Source of the DNA: Hoplostethus atlanticus | Taxonomy: Eukaryota; Chordata; Actinopteri; Trachichthyiformes; Trachichthyidae | DNA: 64,000 bases | Assembly: GCA_034670405.1 (NCBI GenBank) | Contig: JAXDDX010000013.1 | Coordinates: forward strand, 3,973,501-4,037,500 | Direction: 5' to 3' | Shown: piece after piece, positions 1 to 13,000 of the stretch | Layout: each line of letters starts with the position of its first letter | Numbering within the stretch: the first letter of the stretch is position 1 | The notes under the pieces: model-generated | Seen by the model: only the letters and a program-made list of their open reading frames with translations | The model's database searches: none | Told to the model about the DNA's origin: nothing | Program-made: the position numbers and the translations under genes

Positions 1-354
1 TGAATCGAAATGAGTGCTCGTTCACCACTGAGTCCACAGAAGGCTCTGGTTGAATTGCAAACACGACAAATGCCGTAAAGATGTGGAAACATGCTATTTT
101 CGACAAAGTGACGTTAGCTCATTTTGTTTACATGCAAAGAAACTGTGTGTTTGTTGCCAGACCAACATCTCACCAATAAAAATGCTTCCCTTGTGCGACA
201 AATTGAAACCATCTTTCAGTCAACAGAGTATCTCAGTTGGATCATGACTGATCAGGCCTTTATGGTCTTTATGTTAAACAAATTGTACCAGAAATGAAAC
301 AAAACTGAACACCACCATGATTCCTGTTACCTATTTTCAGAGGTGCGTCCCCAT

Positions 355-880
355 ATTTAATAAAAGGGACCAAAGGATGCGTTTCGAAAGATCACACTGC
401 TCAGACTCCCTGGGAAAGCCAATGCCAAGGTGCCGGAAACGAGACTGTGGCTGATGGTCGAACCGGATTCAGGATTCTGTCCTGGTCACAAAACAGCTAA
501 CCAGGTTTTTACCCCGCATAGAAAATCTAGGGGTCATGGGAGTTTGCTAACCCTGTCTACATGTGTTTTGTAGTTTTGGAAAAAGCCTATGACTGTGTTC
601 TCCAAGGTATCCTGCGGGGGTACGGGGTGCTCGAGATACTGCTGTGTGCATTTCAATCCCTATACACTTGGAGTGAGAGGTGAGTTCACATTCTTCAAGG
701 TGGGCGGTGAACACCATGTCCCCTCTCCTGTTTGCGATATTCATGGACAGGATATCAAGATGCTGTCAAGGTCTGGTGAGTGTCCAGTTTGGCGACGTCA
801 GCGAGGCATCTCTGCTGTTTGCAGACGATGTTGTCCTTTTCGCCAAAGAAATTTGCTGGGGAAAGGGATGCCTAGGCTGC
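355..880 (+). mobile_element. non-LTR retrotransposon (LINE) reverse transcriptase remnant
   Basis: Broken reading frames give typical fish LINE reverse transcriptase pieces: an LEKAYD..LQGIL block near 575-615, then SPLLFAIFMDRISRCCQG at about 720-770 and the catalytic FADDVVLFA motif at about 820-845. The pieces are in different frames, so it is a dead 5'- and 3'-truncated copy, in the cped1 intron 110 bases past the exon at 991. I cannot assign the clade. Confidence 0.75.
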
Positions 881-990
881 TCTGCTTGCCCTTCTACCAC
901 CATAATCCTGACCCGGATAATGGATGGATCTATAGCAGTGTGTGTATGTGTGCATGTTTATGTAAACCTGCTCTCCTCTGCCTCACATAC

Positions 991-1159
991 CTGGACAAAG
1001 CCGCACATCACATGCTCTCCAAACATGGGCAGGCTGGGCCGGCTCTCACGGTACATGTGCAGGGTGTATATCGTCATGACAACAGGCTCTGGCACTGCTT
1101 TGTCTGCCACCAAGATGCTGATTCTGCTGTTGCCCAGGCCGACTGGGTAGTTTGCCGTC
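991..1159 (-). CDS. cped1: cped1 coding exon, last one in the window
   Basis: TCCTCAG acceptor and GTATGT donor; one base completes Arg, then 56 codons, phase 0 end. It encodes TANYPVGLGNSRISILVADK and onward to YTLHMYRESRPSLPMF and MCGFVQ, matching human ASYPLGLGMNKISIFVVDE...YREDRPSLPLF..CGFVQ. Downstream exons lie outside the window. Confidence 0.92.
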
Positions 1160-1589
1160 CTGAGGAAAAGCAGCAGAGCATCTCAGAGACATGGTACTTG
1201 ACACCGGGTGTTTAGAACAGCAAATGTAAAAGCATGAACTGGCTAGAAGTTGAAGCACTATCGGCAATACAGAGTATCAAAACGGACATATATTTAATTG
1301 GAAAATGCTATTGAATACTTTCATTTTTGTATGACTTTCAGAATCTGACAGGTAAGGGTTGAGTTTATGCAGTTAATGCAGTTTGATGGCGGATTCACCT
1401 AGGTCCTCTGTGCTCATCGAGGTGGATGTGACAGGCTGCGCTGACGGGCTCGGGTCGGATTCGAACCGTCACCACGTCAAAGGGCACCTCGGCGCGGTAC
1501 TCCTTCACCCAGGGACTGAAGGTGGGGGTCAGGGTGAGCGGGGGATCCGTGTATATCTGTCTGAGGTGGGGGTCCACACAGTGCTCTGG

Positions 1590-1622
<33 letters not shown>

Positions 1623-4600
1623 AACAAACAGCTGGTATGTCAGCCACAAGCTAAATGAAAGAGCTTTTCAGGATCGACCACAGAAACCGACAGCCTGGGT
1701 GTCAAGAAAGCCATCGGTCGCACAGACTCTGGAACCGCTCTAACCATGAAAAAGACTGACTGCTAGAGGAGAAGCTCTGATGTGTTCATGTAAAACTTCA
1801 CCAGCCTTATGTTCACCAAACAGAAGTGAGCTATCCCAAGTTTTTTCTCAGGTTTAGGTTGGTTTAGTAGGTTTAGATGGGCCCGTGAAAAAAGATTCAT
1901 ACTAAGCACAGCATCATCTCACCTCTGCCTTCAAGGAGATCCTGGGACGCCAGGCCTGATTCCTGATTGGTCCATGCCTCTGTCTGATCGGTTCTGTGGG
2001 TAACATGGAAAACATCATCATTCCCCAACTTCCTAGCAATACTAGGATATTGCAAACATTATTTCATAAAACAGCAATGGTTGAGATTTCTTTTTGTCGC
2101 AGTCTCGGCCAATCATATAATGTTTTACAGCCTGGTGGAGCAGTGCTCGATGGCGTGTCATTAAGATCTGTTCCGCAGGCAGAGTGTGTTGTTTTCCCTC
2201 CAGTGCTCTTCAGCCTTGTATCATTTTTCTCCTAACTGTTCATTTCTAAATTTTTCCTTTTGCTTTTTAACTGCCCCCCACCCCCCAACTCCTGGTTTTC
2301 TTCCAGGCAGCTCTCTGCAAAGGCCCAGGAGTAGACTTAGTGGGCAGGGGTTCTGGATGCCAACAGCCCAGACCCTGTCCCAGGACAGGAGGTGATGGAG
2401 AATTTGTGGGTACTGTCAGCTGAGCAGAGAGGGAAGTAGAGGCAATTGTGGGAGGAAAAAAAGAGAATGAGAGAATTCCACCAGGCCATCCGTCCAGTTC
2501 AAACAAAAATCCACTCTAAAACACTTAAACACTGTTATAAAACAGCTATGGCAATGTACGTTGTATTTCTGGGCCCATTTTGTTGTTTGGTGTTGTATTT
2601 TTTTAATTTCTCTGTATTACTGGCCACACATAGACAAAGTAACATCACCTTGACATATTTCCAGTGCAGAAATATAAAGACCGACTTCACAACTGAAACA
2701 AAAAATGAAAATAATCAGAATATAATGTTAGGTCTGCACAGAATATTTTTAAGACCTCAGAAATGCATTTGACTGTACTCAAGAACTTTCAAGGCCTTGA
2801 GTTCACATTGAGTTCACATTGATTCAAAGCAGTTTAAGAGTTTTTCAGTACTTACAGACACCCTGAAATCCTCTGTATGTGTGTGTGTGTGTGTGTGTCC
2901 ATGCATGTTTGTTTTTCATGTGTCTGCATGCATCCTATGGATTCATTCCTTGCCTGTAGGTGTGGCTCCTCTGTCGTTCATGGAGCGAGCTGAGCCTGAG
3001 CAGCAGCGCTGGGAGACGGGAGGCACTCGCAGGTCCGTCGGCGGGGGGGAAGCCCTGGGAGAGGAGCTGCTGGAGCCAGTCTTCTGAGGAGGCACTGGGA
3101 CACAACTGCAGAGAACAGCCAGCAATTATATTTCATTACCAATATAATGGCATTAAAGCTTTTGCATAAAAATACACCTGTCGTATCAGCCTCAATCACA
3201 AAGTGGGGTGTAAGCAATCCCTTCTCCCCTAAACTTCAGATTCTCAGATTTTCCCAAATTAAATTCTGGCACACAGGAAGTGACGAATCAAAGATGTCAA
3301 AGATTGTGGGTAATGTAGTCCTCAAAATTCAAACAGTTACCTCTGGCTGCCATTTGGCGCTGCTAAGCTACAGTCATTGTGAATTAGTATTTTGTTTCAC
3401 CTCACTGGAGTAAGCAATTACATATTTGATCTCATCATCGGGTATCTGAAACCTCACAGTTACTGTATTGTGTTGAAATCACATGTGAGTTTTTTACCAG
3501 TTCAAAAACTCCAGGTGCCTTCATCTGTCTTTGAAACTGGAGCAGCAAGAGCAGCTCGTCCTCCGGCAAACAGAGGTCATTTGTCCCTTTGCAGCCGCCG
3601 TACTGACCAGAGAGAAAATAAAGGTTTTCAGGAATAGTTTGTAAAAATGCTTGAGAGAGTAATAATTTTAATTTATACAGAGTACCTGCAGTATATGAGC
3701 AAAAACAGCACTGAAATCCTCATCATCAAATTGTGTATTTTTTTTTAACATTTGAATTAAAAGGTCACATGCTCGTTACTGTGCTGTCTTGGTTTCATCA
3801 GCCTTACACCACATCCAAAATCCATTACATAATTTAAAAAAATGCCAATGTCAATCTGGACATAAGTACATTTTTTTCTCAATATTTGAAAGTGTGATAT
3901 TTTGGAGATTTCCTCCGGCAGCAGCTCCAGTCTACCTTCTCTACCCTGGCTGCCTCTGTGTGCCGAGCCATCTTCAGCCCTGCCAGTCCGCTGCGTGGTG
4001 GCAGCAGGAAGCGCAGCGTGTCCTCCAGGATCAACTCTTTGGTGATCTGTCCGTCAAAGGCGGGGTCCCTCAGCCCAGTGAGCCTCAGGTCGGTGTCCAG
4101 CTGTAACAAGACGGGAGGAGAATGTCAAGGCTGGAGTCAAGCACCTCCTGAACCAACCGGTTACTGGAGACATTCTGACCTCTAGTGGATATTTCAGTTC
4201 TGTTCATCCCAGAGTTTAGTCCCCTCCTTACACCCTGTTGTTGGTTTGCACAGTTAAAACTTCACATTAAAATAATAATAAACAAATAGGATATAGTATA
4301 TATTATGAGTCTGTGTCTGTCTATGACCCTGTGTGTCTATGTCAATCCCTCAAATTGGCTTTTCAATGATGTTGGAAGCCTTTTGGGGCGTGTACCATAT
4401 GCTGTGGGTGTACCGTAGTTGCTTCAACGCTCATCTGCTCTAGTCCGTGTCTACTGAAACAAGATGATTGGCAGCAGGTATGCCTCATTGTCCCGGTGGG
4501 CTGCTACTGGCTCCCCCTGCCCCTGACCAACGCTCAGTCCCCGCCCCTCTTACCGCAAATATATCCCAAACTGAAATAGAGGAACGTTATGAGGGAGGAT

Positions 4601-5302
4601 GCCACATCCTTTCATCCCCTCTAAAATTGCCCCCCTGCTTACACACAGGCTATTGAGTCACCGTAACAAATTTGGCTCCATTACCCATTATAATTATAGC
4701 TTTATCTTGTCTAGTCTTTTAGCCATGTGTAAAAAAATGGGAATGCAAAACACAGAGATGATGATGGCGGGATAGAGAGCAAAGCGCCGGGCATCTCTGG
4801 GTCAGTCTAATTCAAGTGTGAGTGTTTTTACTGCGAGTAGTTTTATGTTTCGGCTGTGAGGAAAAAATAGAGACAAAAGGATAAGGATTGTAAGGATAAA
4901 AGGTTGAATTTGTTGTAAAGAGGTTATGTTTTAAAAGAGTTAAATATTTGACCACTAGATGTCCCTATTCGCTCTCCACAAGCTCACATTACCTCCCATT
5001 CATTGTTTCTAATAAATGCTTCATAATTCCGAAGTATGAGGAGTACCAAGGAGTTGAACATATGGTATAAAATGAAAGCTGAATGGAAGTTCCAGTATAA
5101 AATATGTGTGAGAAGCTAGTGCACAAATAGGAATTTACTTCAATAAAGTCTTATTTTTTTAGACAAATACACCTTTATAAATATAAACTGTATTAAAAAA
5201 ACAACAACAAAAATCAACAAAGTGCATTTACCACCCTGTATTCACACTCTATCAAACCAGAACTTCAATATAGAGTATCAAAGATCAATCTATCTAGCTA
5301 GC

Positions 5303-5398
<96 letters not shown>

Positions 5399-6502
5399 AA
5401 GAAGCTCAAGTGTTCTGTATGAGCTCTTACCTTGACTACAACAGGTATGAGCGATCCGGTGAAGTGGAGAGTGAAGGTCATCAGCTGGTAGCACAGCAGG
5501 CACCTGCACCACAATTCAGGATCACCATTAGTGATCAATTGCACTTGAGAAGCCAGAGAGAAATCCATAACAATCCAGGGAATATCAGGGAACACCCCTT
5601 GATTCCTCATCCTCTAAAATGTATTAGTTTTTGATAAATGATGAAAACAAACAGTTCTTGGTAGTGGACTTTTACACCCTACTATATATATATATGGCAG
5701 CTACAATTGGGAGGTAAATAAAACACAAAAAAAGAAAACAGAAGTGCAAATGTACAAAAATGAAAAAGAATTAGAGTGACTAGAATAAAATAGCATGGGA
5801 ATAAACTAGAACAGGAAAGGAGAGAGGACTGAAAGAAACCACCTGAAGATTTAAAGTGCAACCGTTGTGGATTTACCTGTGGAGAGAGACAGCCTCCTGA
5901 TTGGTCAACACCGCAGCCATCAGCACTTGCCCTACGACTGCCTTCACGTGCCCCAAGGCCTCGTGGGATGCGGCCGAGCCCAGCTGCTGCAGGAGGAAGG
6001 TCTTGAGCTGGGGGGCGGAGAGGAGGAGGGGGTGTTAGGGTGGAGGGGTGATGGATGTCAAACACACCTATATGATTTGGCCGATCTGCTGCCACAACTC
6101 ACATTCTACTCTTCTCCAACAGGGGGCAGCAGATAGCTCTAACACACTTCAAAAAATACAGAGATGGAAGAAGATAATGAGATGGTTTGAGTGTTATTGT
6201 TAGATTAAAACAGTACCAAACATTTCAGAGTGTGAGGATATTTTTCATTGGTCCAGAATTTAATTTCACCTAATTTTGTGATATTTTTAAAATGGTGGAT
6301 TTTTTTTTTGTTTTGAATGAAACTCACTTTTCATTTTCCCAAACTACCTCCAAATTTCCAAGGCACTAGAGGAGACTCAATCTTTATTCTCGCCCGAGTA
6401 GAGCCAAGATTTGATTTGGCATAATCCGCATAGGAGTCAGAGAGCAAGTCCATTACCGCCCCCCGCCCAAATCTGAAGCATGTGGCATGTTTGGCTGCTC
6501 AT

Positions 6503-6546
<44 letters not shown>

Positions 6547-6998
6547 AGGCCTGACGAGTCTCGAGGACAAAGCCGTCATTACTGCAGGATCAGGATGTTC
6601 AGATGACCGAAGCTACTTGGCAGGAGGCTGAGAAGAGCACCGACGGCAGACTGGCTTCTTTAATTTCCTTAATGGAGCCACTCACTGCAGAGCATGATTC
6701 GATATGGAGCGCTCTGTTAAGGGATGAGGCCAGTGTTTTTGACGTTCTTGTCTTGGAGTTATAACCTGTTATAACTGTTGCTAAAACGATAAGGCACAAC
6801 GTTCAAGTTACACCAATGAAGACAGCATGGCAATTACATTACATTTTGTTGCGTTTTGAAGTTTTGAACATATATTTTCAGACCCAACAGAAGTCGTGTG
6901 AGCGAGGAAAGTCTTGGGAGTGATGAATTTGCACAAAACTGCAACCAAAACTCTCAATAATGTGGACACCTATCATAAACACTGGCATTCTTGGCACT

Positions 6999-7064
<66 letters not shown>

Positions 7065-10000
7065 TAATTTCCTGTTGGATGTGAAAGTCACTCCATCACT
7101 TACAGTCTGGACCTAAACCCAAACCACACAACACTATTTGGGTTCTTCATGGGGGAAAAAGTGGAAGAAATGTTAGCTCTGTGTTATGTGGAAATAAAGA
7201 AATAAAGGGGTAACATCTGACTTGTACAACTTTGACAATTAAAGTCACAAAGAAACGGCATTTGGTGTCTTGTTGCTGTATTTTACTGTATGTCTGGCTG
7301 AAGCAGGATGGTGAGGCAGGACATAACACAGGGAGGGACTGCTGTGTACGTGGTGTAGCTGGTGAATTGGTTTGTAACCTTGAGCTGGCATAAACTCTGG
7401 ATTCTTTAAGGGTGGAATCACACCTTCAGGTTATTTTCTCTGGTCTGGACCGCAGTGGAAAAGCTTACTTTGTGACATGTTTGTCTTTGGTTCATTTAGG
7501 TTCCCAGTTCTAAGTGAAGCAGGGCTTGTAAACAAAAGTCACATGGACGCACAAATGTTGGCAGTCGGGGAAGCAGGAGGAGTCAAAACACATCCTATTC
7601 CAGTCCCTGTAACTGTAGCTCACATGATGGACTTGTCTGCTCTCTAATTTATCTTCTCTGGTAAGAACACATGAAGAAAGATCTGAATATGAGCATCACT
7701 CCAGACTGTTTGATTCATGTTGTTCAGGCTTTCTAAACACGAGTAACTGCTGGCTATCAGATGTCAACATCCGTCTCCTTAAACCCATAAAAACATTTGG
7801 TTGTTCTGTTATTGGTTGAAACCTCTATATATGCCTAATAGTACGGCATTAAGTAAACACTAATAATACACAATATAATATATTTCAATATAAAAAATAC
7901 AAGAAAATACATTTTAAAAAATGTGCATTCATTGCTAAGTAAGTATATATTATAATATGGAGAATTAGCAAACAAGTTGAAAAGGATTTTTCATAAATAA
8001 ATTGTTTTTCATGAACTGTAAACACTAGAAACTATTATTTTAAAAGGGTGAAAAATGCAATGCACAAAAAAAGATGGTAGTTGCAGTCGATCGCCTCAGA
8101 ATGACAAAAAACAACTGAAACACTAAACAAATTTGATTTCAGTTGAACTACCACCAAGCCCGCTGAAAAACTTCAACTTCAACTTGAAGAAAAACCAGCC
8201 AGACACCGCTGAGCGCTCGTCTCCACAGCGACACAGCCCTAATCTACATCACATAGAGAACGCAGGCCATGTAAACACTGACAGAAGGGACAGAGAGCGA
8301 TGAAGAGACGGGTGCTAACCCTGTTAAGACGCAAAGAGGGATAGCAGCCTGCTGGCCTGCAATGTATACCGCTTCACAGTCACAAGCAAAGAAAGTAAGA
8401 ACGTTCACCGAAATGAACTCTGATGATGTTATATGATGGCATCAGGTACTAATATCAAACCTTTACTATCAACTTGGATTACTGATGCTGGATTCATAAT
8501 GATATTTTACAATGTTGTGTTAGTATATACTTATATATCTACTTATAGTTACATATTTACTGCACAAATGTTGTTTCTTTTTTTTCTTATTTTGACATAT
8601 TTCTGTTTTAAATTCATCAGAATACATTTACCCCACAACTGTATACTATTTAATTTATTTTTCATTGTTTTTATTTTATTATTTGAACTATTTCTATTGT
8701 TTATACTGTTTTTATTGCCTATTTTCTATTCTATATGCCTCATTTTCCCCCCCTGCTGAATCTTTTACTGCCGTAACAATCGGGATCAATAACATTTCAT
8801 CTTATCTTACACCAATAGATACGGTGACATTGGTGTTATCCAGTTTTTAATGGTAAAAGTCTAGAGTGATTGTGGCTTGCTAGACATTGGGAGTATCTGA
8901 ACATGTCCTGTTTGGGGAGGAGCTAAGGCCATAATGTGCACGTTGCCCACCAAGCCATTCTTTGCATGGCAGAGGTCACATAGCCTGCAATGGTATGAAC
9001 ATGATTCACAGGAAGACTACCTGGGCGGTCTGTCCATTCAGCCCCTCACCGGTCATGACCACGCTGCTTTCATGCAGGAAGGCTGTCAACGGGCTCGCTG
9101 AGGTGACCAGCACGTAGACGTTCACCATGGCAACAAGACCAGGAAGTGCGGATGGGCTCGCTGAAGGTCTGTCCGGGTCCCCGTATAAGAAAAGAATGAA
9201 ACAAGAGCAAACACAAAATGCATTCAGTGAAGTCGCTGGATCTGTCCCAACGAGAGAAAACAAAGTTTGCAGTGATGGGAGACGGCGAACAACCGGGATG
9301 GAAAGTCATCATGGGATCAAACTGACTGACGCAGACCTGTTGCATCCTGTCGAATTTTGAAGAACTCTGAGCTTCTCATTGGTGGATCCACAGGCGTATG
9401 GCTTCATGGGTAATGCAAATCCTGAAAGGGTGATACAGAGAGTGCACATACTTGAAGGCATATGTGAACCACCTGACAGTGGCTTAGCATGTTTTAACAG
9501 CGGGGCTTAACTCATCTGGATCATTCAGATGGTCTCAGGTAAGCTGTCAAATACTACTTGGTCTGGGTCTACCACAAACACATGCATAGCAGGCATGCAC
9601 ACATGTGGACATGCACACACACACACACACACAAGGAAAAATCCACATCTGGCAGACAGGCAACGGTAGTTCCATTTGATCGTAATAATCCTTTTATGGA
9701 GGGAGCAGAATGTGTGTGTGTGTCTGTGTGTGTGTGTGACCATTGAGGGAGGTCTATAGCAGCAGTGCGCCATCACGCCGATGACACTCAACTCTACTTT
9801 TCTGTTTTGGCCCCTGACACTCAGGTTGAACTGAGCATCTCTGCTTATCTTGCTAACCCCTCCAGTTGGATGACTACCCACTGCCTCAAATTCAACCTCA
9901 ACAAGACTGAGCTGCTCTTTTTTCCCTGGAGAATCCAGCTCGCTACAAGATCTCTCCATCGCTATCGCAAAGCCGCGGTGAGTCCTGCCCTGACAAGAAT

Positions 10001-13000
10001 CTCAGACTACCAGACAACCAACAGCCCAATCCTGCAGGTTTGCACTCTACAACATCCACTGAATCAGACCTTTTCTCCATCGTAGGCTGAAACTCATCTT
10101 TTCAAGAGTACCTCACAACGCTTTCTCACCAGTGAATCATCCCTGCTACTCATTCTAATCGCTCTCAAAGGTTGCTTTTAAATCTCTCCTTAGCTCTTAT
10201 TGTATCTATTTTCCAAGGAATTGTCTCTTACATGATCATTCTATGGTCACAGGGCACTATACCCCTGACCCTGGCACTGCTTACTTTTGGTTGCTTGTAA
10301 TGTTGGTGATTTAGGAATTTAAGCTTATTCTAATGTTGCATTTAGTGTAAGCCACTCTGGATAAGAGCACCAGCTAAATTGTATAATGTGTTTCATAAGA
10401 CGTGTTGATTCCAAGTCTGCATGCTGTATTTCTGTGCTGCATATCAATAAGGAATGTTGTCCTTCGTTGGCAGACTGCTGTTAATGAAATTCACAGAGAT
10501 ATGGCTACATGGAGAGAGAGAAAGAAAACTTCCTGACACTTCCTTGAACCCCACAGTTTGAAGGAAAAACAAGGCATAGGGCTGACCCCGATGCTGAAAA
10601 TCCAACCTACTCATCAACGTATAATACTCCTAAGTGTTCCAGCCCTCCTCATTTTGTTAGCAGTTAAATTACGCCATGCACCAGAGGCACAAGAGGAAAA
10701 CAACATTAGTGAACTATTTCCTGGACTCAAAGTCTCCTGAATTGTGGCCAAACTGGGAAACAGAACAACTATTCCACCCCGCTTTCTCCCTGTCCAGAGC
10801 CCGGGGCCGAAGAGCAGTAAGAGCCGAAAAAAACAGCATGAACGTGGCTGGCCGTCATTATGTCCTACCCATGCACTCTTGTTTCAGTTAAAGACGAGCA
10901 ATAAACTGAGACCTGCGTCATAATTGTTGTTGGTGAGCAGATTTAGAACGGGGGTTGCAAAGGAAAGCATGGGCACTAGAGGCCATTTCAAAATAAGTGC
11001 ACCCCCTGTTTTTAACTTTGGCCCGCAACACTAGGGGCTTTGCCGGGTTCTGTCAACATTTGCACCGGCCCCCGAGCAAAGAGGAAAGACAATATTGTTG
11101 CAGAGGCGAGGAGGACAATGCGAGTCTGTACGAAGAAGGCTGATGTAGGGGAGCAGGACAGAGGTGATGTGCCATTATCTATTTAACCCTCCTGATGTCT
11201 TCGGGTCAAAATGACCCGCCACTGAGTTTAACAGCAGAGAAAAATCCCCTAAAAGAAATTTTTTCAACTTGAAATTTGATGACTTTTCCTAGATTGACCC
11301 CAACATTAGAAAAAGTGAAATGTTGCCTTTATTCATATTTCCATGTAAGCTGTACAAAAAAATGTACTAATATTGTCTTCGGGTCAAAATGACCCAACAG
11401 TCAAAATGAGTTGACTGAGTCAGTTACACACCACAAAAATGTGAGAATGCTTTAGTTCTGTCTAAGATCAATCAGTAGCACACATAAACATGACAAGACA
11501 TGTGGTCTTCACTGGCGGAGTGCACTGCCTGTGACCAGATCTGACCCAAGGAGGTGGCACTGTAGATGAGTGTCGAGAAATGCGGGAACAGAGAGGCTCT
11601 CGTGATTGAAATGTAACAATATTGCTACCTTGTCTGTGTGGCCCTATCAGAGGCTATAAAGGTGCTGCAGATGACAGTACAACAAATGTTCTCTGTGTTG
11701 AAGCCAAAGAAGGACTGTAAAACACATACTGTGTGCTGCAGGTGTAAGAGATATATCTGCAAAGGCTGTGCACTTGCATACTGCCCTACATGTGCTAATT
11801 AGCTGACTGAGTTATGTTGTTTGGTTCACATGCTCACATTTTTGTTTTGTATATTGTATTACATTGTTCACTGGCAAAAAATAAAATAAAATAACTGACT
11901 TATTGGGATAAATAAAAATGCATTCAAAACTACTTTTTGCCCATTTCTGCTACCTTGTTAGGCTATAGAAATACTACACAAATATTGCTTACCACATATA
12001 CAGTAAAAAATAATATACAAAGAAAACTTTTGACAGTGTCATAGAAACGAGTGGTGTCTCCTGAATAAATGCAGTCTTTCTGCCATGTGAAGAGGTTAAA
12101 CTCAGGTATTCACGCAATTTGTGGTGAATGACAAATTGTTTCTTCAGGCAAAATAGATTTGGTGTTTAAAATTCAATTAAGCTGCTTTATTTTGGGGGTT
12201 TAGTGAAGGCGGGTCATTTTGACCCGGAGGACACGAGGTGTATACAGAATGTGAAGACATCAGGAGGGTTAAAGCCTTGTTGGCATTCTTCTAGGATAAT
12301 AAAGAAAAGTGGACCCAAAGCCTGACAGAAAGTGATGATTATATTTCTCAAATACTCTTTCATACGGGAGTGGAGCCAATGAGTGCTATGTCGATATTGT
12401 GTACTCCCCTGAAATAATTATTGCGTGTAATCAGCCCACGATGGTTTTTGTGGCTTTCGTCTATGTGCGCTAGGAGACAGGAGGCCTTTCAGTTGAGGTG
12501 AAAGGATAAAAGCCATAGATGTGGAGAAAGTGTACACATGCTGGTGCAATTTGTTCTAATGCCTCTGTCTGTGTGGCTGCAATGTAAAGTCTTTGCACTT
12601 GGGTCAAATTGTTTGTATTGACTAAACCGAGCCGGACCCTCTAATGAATCTATTTTTTCACACTAAACACCTTCATCTGTTTCAACCAAATGCAGTACAT
12701 GCAGATATCTGATTTATGCAAAGCAATTAGTTACAACGTTCACTGAATAGTAGTAATTCTACTACTATGCCACAATATTTTCTTCAGCCATCTTAAATTG
12801 AGGTAAGTAGGGAAAGCTATGGCAGCATTAGTCAGAAGGTTCCTTCAAAATAAGAACAGTCCTGTCATAAACCGCCATCTCTTTCTTCAGATCTTGCTGT
12901 GATCCATCTTTGGATCCGGGCCTCACCTCTGAAGAAGTGTAAAACATGACTTGTCTACTTCCATACTGAAGCTACAGACTCACCTGAAAGGCGTCTGTCT

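Larger units (their letters stand above)
6008..9020. other. cped1 intron 5, no gene seen
   Basis: Holds a CA run at 6506-6542 and a long GT run at 7004-7065, plus AT-rich sequence around 7.8-8.0 and 8.5-8.75 kb. Open frames here are AT-rich and have no recognisable content. Confidence 0.7.

Noticed and set aside
589-1215. 208-codon plus-strand open frame
   Set aside because: A mix of frame-shifted LINE sequence and the antisense of a cped1 exon.
2290-2421. Possible cped1 exon after a long CT tract and CTCAG on the minus strand
   Set aside because: The frame required by the preceding phase hits TGA at once, and the other frames end in the wrong phase.
12850-12932. Possible extra cped1 exon after TTCTTCAG on the minus strand
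   Set aside because: The intron to the exon ending at 12984 would be only about 50 bases, no good donor follows, and the peptide match to CPED1 is weak.
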